DNA from: Ceratothoa steindachneri
Lineage: Eukaryota > Arthropoda > Malacostraca > Isopoda > Cymothoidae
Assembly: GCA_963969495.1 (NCBI GenBank)
Contig: OZ018324.1
Span: forward strand, 161,999,495 to 162,063,494
Direction of reading: 5' to 3'
Length of the DNA: 64,000 bases
The translations under genes and the position numbers were made by a program. Positions 61,769-64,000 of the stretch are shown piece after piece. Position 1 is the first letter of the stretch. Each line of letters begins with the position of its first letter. The notes below the pieces were generated by a model that was not told the DNA's origin, did not search any database, and saw only the letters and a program-made list of their open reading frames with translations.

Positions 61769-62230
61769 GATGCTGGGCAATAGCCAATGGCAGAGCAGCT
61801 CGGACGCGCCACTTTCAAACCAAGATACAGGATGCTACAAGTATGTTTACTTTCGGTGGACTCTGGGAGCTGTGAGTAGCAGCGCGTATTTTGAAATTTT
61901 CGCCTTTCGTATCCTGAAATTTCTTTCGTAACAAGAGGCAATATTTTTCCGAAGAAGCGTTTCGTACCCTGAAAATTTCGTATGTAGAGCCTTTCGTAAG
62001 ATGCTGGGCAATAGCCAATGGCAGAGCAGCTCGGACGCGCCACTTTCAAACCAAGATACAGGATGCTACAAGTATGTTTACTTTCGGTGGACTCTGGGAG
62101 CTGTGAGTAGCAGCGCGTATTTTGAAATTTTCGCCTTTCGTATCCTGAAATTTCTTTCGTAACAAGAGGCAATATTTTTCCGAAGAAGCGTTTCGTACCC
62201 TGAAAATTTCGTATGTAGAGCCTTTCGTAA
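61769..62230. repeat. Perfect 231-bp tandem duplication in the Tigger-like element
   Basis: 61769-61999 and 62000-62230 are identical by eye over the whole 231 bp, both starting GATGCTGGGCAATAGCC and ending CCTTTCGTAA. The period is a multiple of three, which creates a spurious 171-codon minus-strand frame with two identical 77-residue halves. Confidence 0.95.
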
Positions 62231-62255
62231 GTAGAGGTACCACTGTATTTCTTTT

Positions 62256-63060
62256 TACCGAGTGCTGCCGTTGACATTTCGGCTTACTGCCAATTTTGTG
62301 ATATTTGCCAGAAAACTACGGCAAAAGGGCGCAGCAAGCCTGCTCCCTGTCAGTTAGGACCAATCATTTCCAAGTCCTTCTCCCGCGTGGCCATTGACCT
62401 TATTGGCCACATTCACCACCCTTCCAGCGAAGGAACATAATTATGTCTTCACCCTCCTGGACTTTGCTACTCGCTTCCCCGAAGCAGTGCCCTTGAAGCG
62501 AATTGACAGCGTCACCTCATATCCATTTTATCTAGGGTAGGAGGTATTGACTGACCAAAGTAGACAATTTTAGGAGTAGGTTGAGAAGCTTTTAATGGTA
62601 AATCCCCTTTTTACCCCCCCCTTTCACCCCTCTGCAAATAAAATTTGCGAAAAATTAAGTGGGACCCTGAAATCTATCTTACAGAATTTATGCGCTGAGC
62701 AACCCCGGGAGTGGCATCGCTATTTGCCGGTGGCACTATTTGCCTACAGGGAAATTTCCCACCGTACAATGGGATTTGCCCCCTTCAATATACTCTACGG
62801 GCGTAATGTGCGCGGTCACCTTAACATTTTCAACTAATTATTTTTCTAATTCCCAGCTCGATAAGGAAATTCATTCTTCTTATGCATATTTACTGGATCT
62901 TCGACGAATACTAGAAAAGTGTTTCGAAATTGCTTATCAGAATGTGGATCTTAATTTAGAAAAGTATAGGACATACTTTGATATCAATCGAAGGAGAGAA
63001 GGTTCAAGCCCGGTCACAAAGTTTTGTTGCTGTTACCTACCGTGAACAACAAGCTTCTTA
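62256..63060 (+). pseudogene. Integrase right half and catalytic core of the gypsy-type element
   Basis: FLPSAAVDISAYCQFCDICQ completes the zinc finger (about 62262-62325). The core shows all three acidic residues: VAIDLIGH (Asp 62396-62398), a TDQSRQF stretch (Asp 62553-62555) and PFHPSANKICEKLSGTLK (Glu 62649-62651). ARYLPVALFAYREISHRTMG-type sequence follows (RYLPVALFAYREISHRTMGF, about 62719-62778) and FNILYGRNVRG ends the core. Stops fall between the first and second Asp and after the core. Integrase would insert the reverse-transcribed copy into the chromosome. Confidence 0.8.
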
Positions 63061-63064
63061 GCTA

Positions 63065-64000
63065 CTGCAAGGGCCCCTACCCGTTCTCGAGACTCCAGGA
63101 TCTGTGGACTACCTCATCAAAACACCCACAAAAGAGAAACTTTTTCATATCAATATATTGAAAAGATACCACTATCGCGCGTGCATAAACAACATAGTGA
63201 TCCTCGATGAAGAATCAGCAATGGAGCCTAATTACCTCATGGATTCACTAAATGTGATACAGGTCGTGTGTGTTGAGCAAAATAGGGATTATCATCTCCC
63301 TACCTTGCCTGGCGTACCCAAATTACCACCCACTGGCCTAGACATTGACGCACGGCTGACCTCCGAACAAAATAGTCAGCTGCAGTTGCTGTTAAATAGG
63401 TTTGGAGACGTAATCTCAGAAATCCCCGGTTGTGCCACACAATTTGAGCACGACATTACGCTTACCACTCAAGAAACCATCCGTTCGAAGCCGTATCCCC
63501 TCCCTATTCACTTGAGGTAAGCCTTTAACTCCGAGGTTGAAAACTTGCTTAACCTTAACATCATCGAGGCCTCTAATTCAAGTTATTGTTCCCCTATATT
63601 GATGGTACGGAAATCTGACAGTACGTACTGTATGTGCGTCGATTTCTGCAAGGTTTAATTGCGTGACTGTCTTTGATGCTAAACCAATACTCCTAATTGA
63701 CCAGAACCTCCGCCTTTTCGAAGAAGCCAAATTCATCTCATAGTCAGATCTTTGTAAGGCATATTATTAAATCCCCCTTAGAAAGAACGTAATGAAATAT
63801 ACAGCTTTTCCAACCTATAAAGGCATGATGCAGTTCCGTCGGGTCGCCTTTGGCTAAGTAACAGCCTCCATTAATTATAATAGAATGATGCGCAGAATCC
63901 TGGATGGGTTGTCGAATGTTACTTTCGATTTTGACCACATATACGTTGCCATCCGTGATTGGGACGAGCACTTGGTCTCCCTCCAAGCACTATTGAGCAG
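63065..64000 (+). pseudogene. Integrase GPY/F tail followed by reverse transcriptase, incomplete at window end
   Basis: GPYP (63077) and, one frame over, VDYLIKTPTKEKLFHINILK then RYH form the C-terminal GPY/F-type module of gypsy integrases. The same uninterrupted frame continues through LPTLPGVPKLPPTGLDIDAR to LLLNRFGDVISEIPGCATQF and TIRSKPYPLPIHLR, the entry to gypsy RT. After a stop (63518) come SPILMVRKSDSTYCMCVDFC, RKNVMKYTAFPTYKGMMQFR and RVAFG. Where the family has a YxDD box the sequence gives FDFDHIYVAI (about 63926-63955): the first Asp of the pair is kept and the second is His. The RT is inactive, and its C-terminal end and RNase H lie outside. Confidence 0.8.

Larger units (their letters stand above)
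60992..62245 (-). mobile_element. Tigger-like (pogo) DNA transposon, internally deleted, inside the integrase
   Basis: The terminal inverted repeats are CAGTGGTACCTCTACTTACG at 60992 and, complement from 62245, the same 20 bases. TA flanks it at 60990-60991 and 62246-62247. Coding orientation is leftward. A 5' UTR holds a 231-bp perfect tandem duplication, then the transposase start codon (61557-61555), then directly the C-terminal part of the protein. The length is 1254 bp, so roughly 1.5 kb of transposase has been deleted. Perfect ends and the perfect duplication indicate a young insertion. Confidence 0.92.
59573..64000 (+). mobile_element. Ty3/gypsy-type retrotransposon with protease-integrase-RT order (Gmr1-like), 3' end beyond window
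   Basis: In one orientation the order is gag (59.6-60.2 kb), protease (60.35 kb), integrase zinc finger, core and GPY/F-type tail (60.85-63.2 kb), then reverse transcriptase (63.3 kb to the window end). A Tigger-like insertion at 60992-62245 splits the zinc finger. Ordinary gypsy elements have RT before integrase. Integrase before RT within a gypsy-like pol is known for the Gmr1 group. The 138-codon uninterrupted frame 63104-63520 spans integrase tail and RT start, so the order is not an artefact of a break there. RNase H and the 3' LTR would lie outside. All genes are damaged. Confidence 0.75.

Noticed and set aside
61762..62277. A 171-codon minus-strand open frame with two identical 77-residue halves
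   Set aside because: It is produced by the perfect 231-bp tandem duplication in the untranslated part of a Tigger-like element; the period is a multiple of three. The reading has no transposase similarity and lies upstream of the transposase start.

Overview
This is a eukaryotic, AT-rich, repeat-dominated window. I found no host protein-coding gene, tRNA or rRNA that I can defend. The mixture of families (RNase-H-bearing I-type LINEs with a three-knuckle ORF1, CR1-like LINEs, rosa-type and Mos-type mariners, pogo/Tigger elements, ZBED-like hAT, a Ty3/gypsy element with an unusual domain order) plus long (TA)n and (CT)n arrays suggests an arthropod. A malacostracan or decapod crustacean is my best guess at about even odds. 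That guess rests on remembered similarity of the families; no search was run.

Layout. 0-2.5 kb: non-coding, with a 42-bp tandem duplication (107-190) and a dispersed repeat built of three ~131-bp core units (1356-1871). 2.5-8.7 kb: a full-length but decayed I-type LINE on the + strand, bounded by an 11-bp near-perfect target-site duplication. 10.4-15.7 kb: a pogo-like DNA transposon on the - strand, cut at a TA by a 1.25-kb mariner on the + strand. 16-18 kb: a badly decayed CR1-like LINE. 21.1-24.3 and 25.1-28.8 kb: two further degraded copies of the I-type LINE family, both on the - strand. 30.1-32.4 kb: an AAY trinucleotide tract, an internally deleted DD41D (rosa-type) mariner and the 3' half of a hAT element with its terminal repeat. 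32.4-41.9 kb: mostly unassignable, but 38219-38601 is a second, inverted copy of the 1.4-kb repeat with one core unit fewer. 41.9-42.8 kb: an internally deleted Mos-type mariner. 43.2-44.4 kb: a broken copy of an unclassified repeated arthropod protein family. 47.3-47.6 kb: a Tc1 tail. 49.4-53.9 kb: an L2-like RT fragment followed by two head-to-tail CR1-like LINEs, flanked on both sides by CT/TA microsatellites in mirror order. 58.1-58.3 kb: a mariner helix-turn-helix fragment. 59.6-64 kb: a Ty3/gypsy-type element with gag, protease, integrase and then reverse transcriptase, running off the window end and interrupted in the integrase zinc finger by a Tigger-like element that itself carries a perfect 231-bp tandem duplication.

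The parts do not work together as a pathway. The window is a layered transposon graveyard, and its main value is the relative chronology given by exact TA-flanked nested insertions, plus a few less usual elements: the protease-integrase-RT gypsy element, the Helentron/pearl-like core-repeat element, the DD41D mariner and the unclassified family at 43-44 kb.
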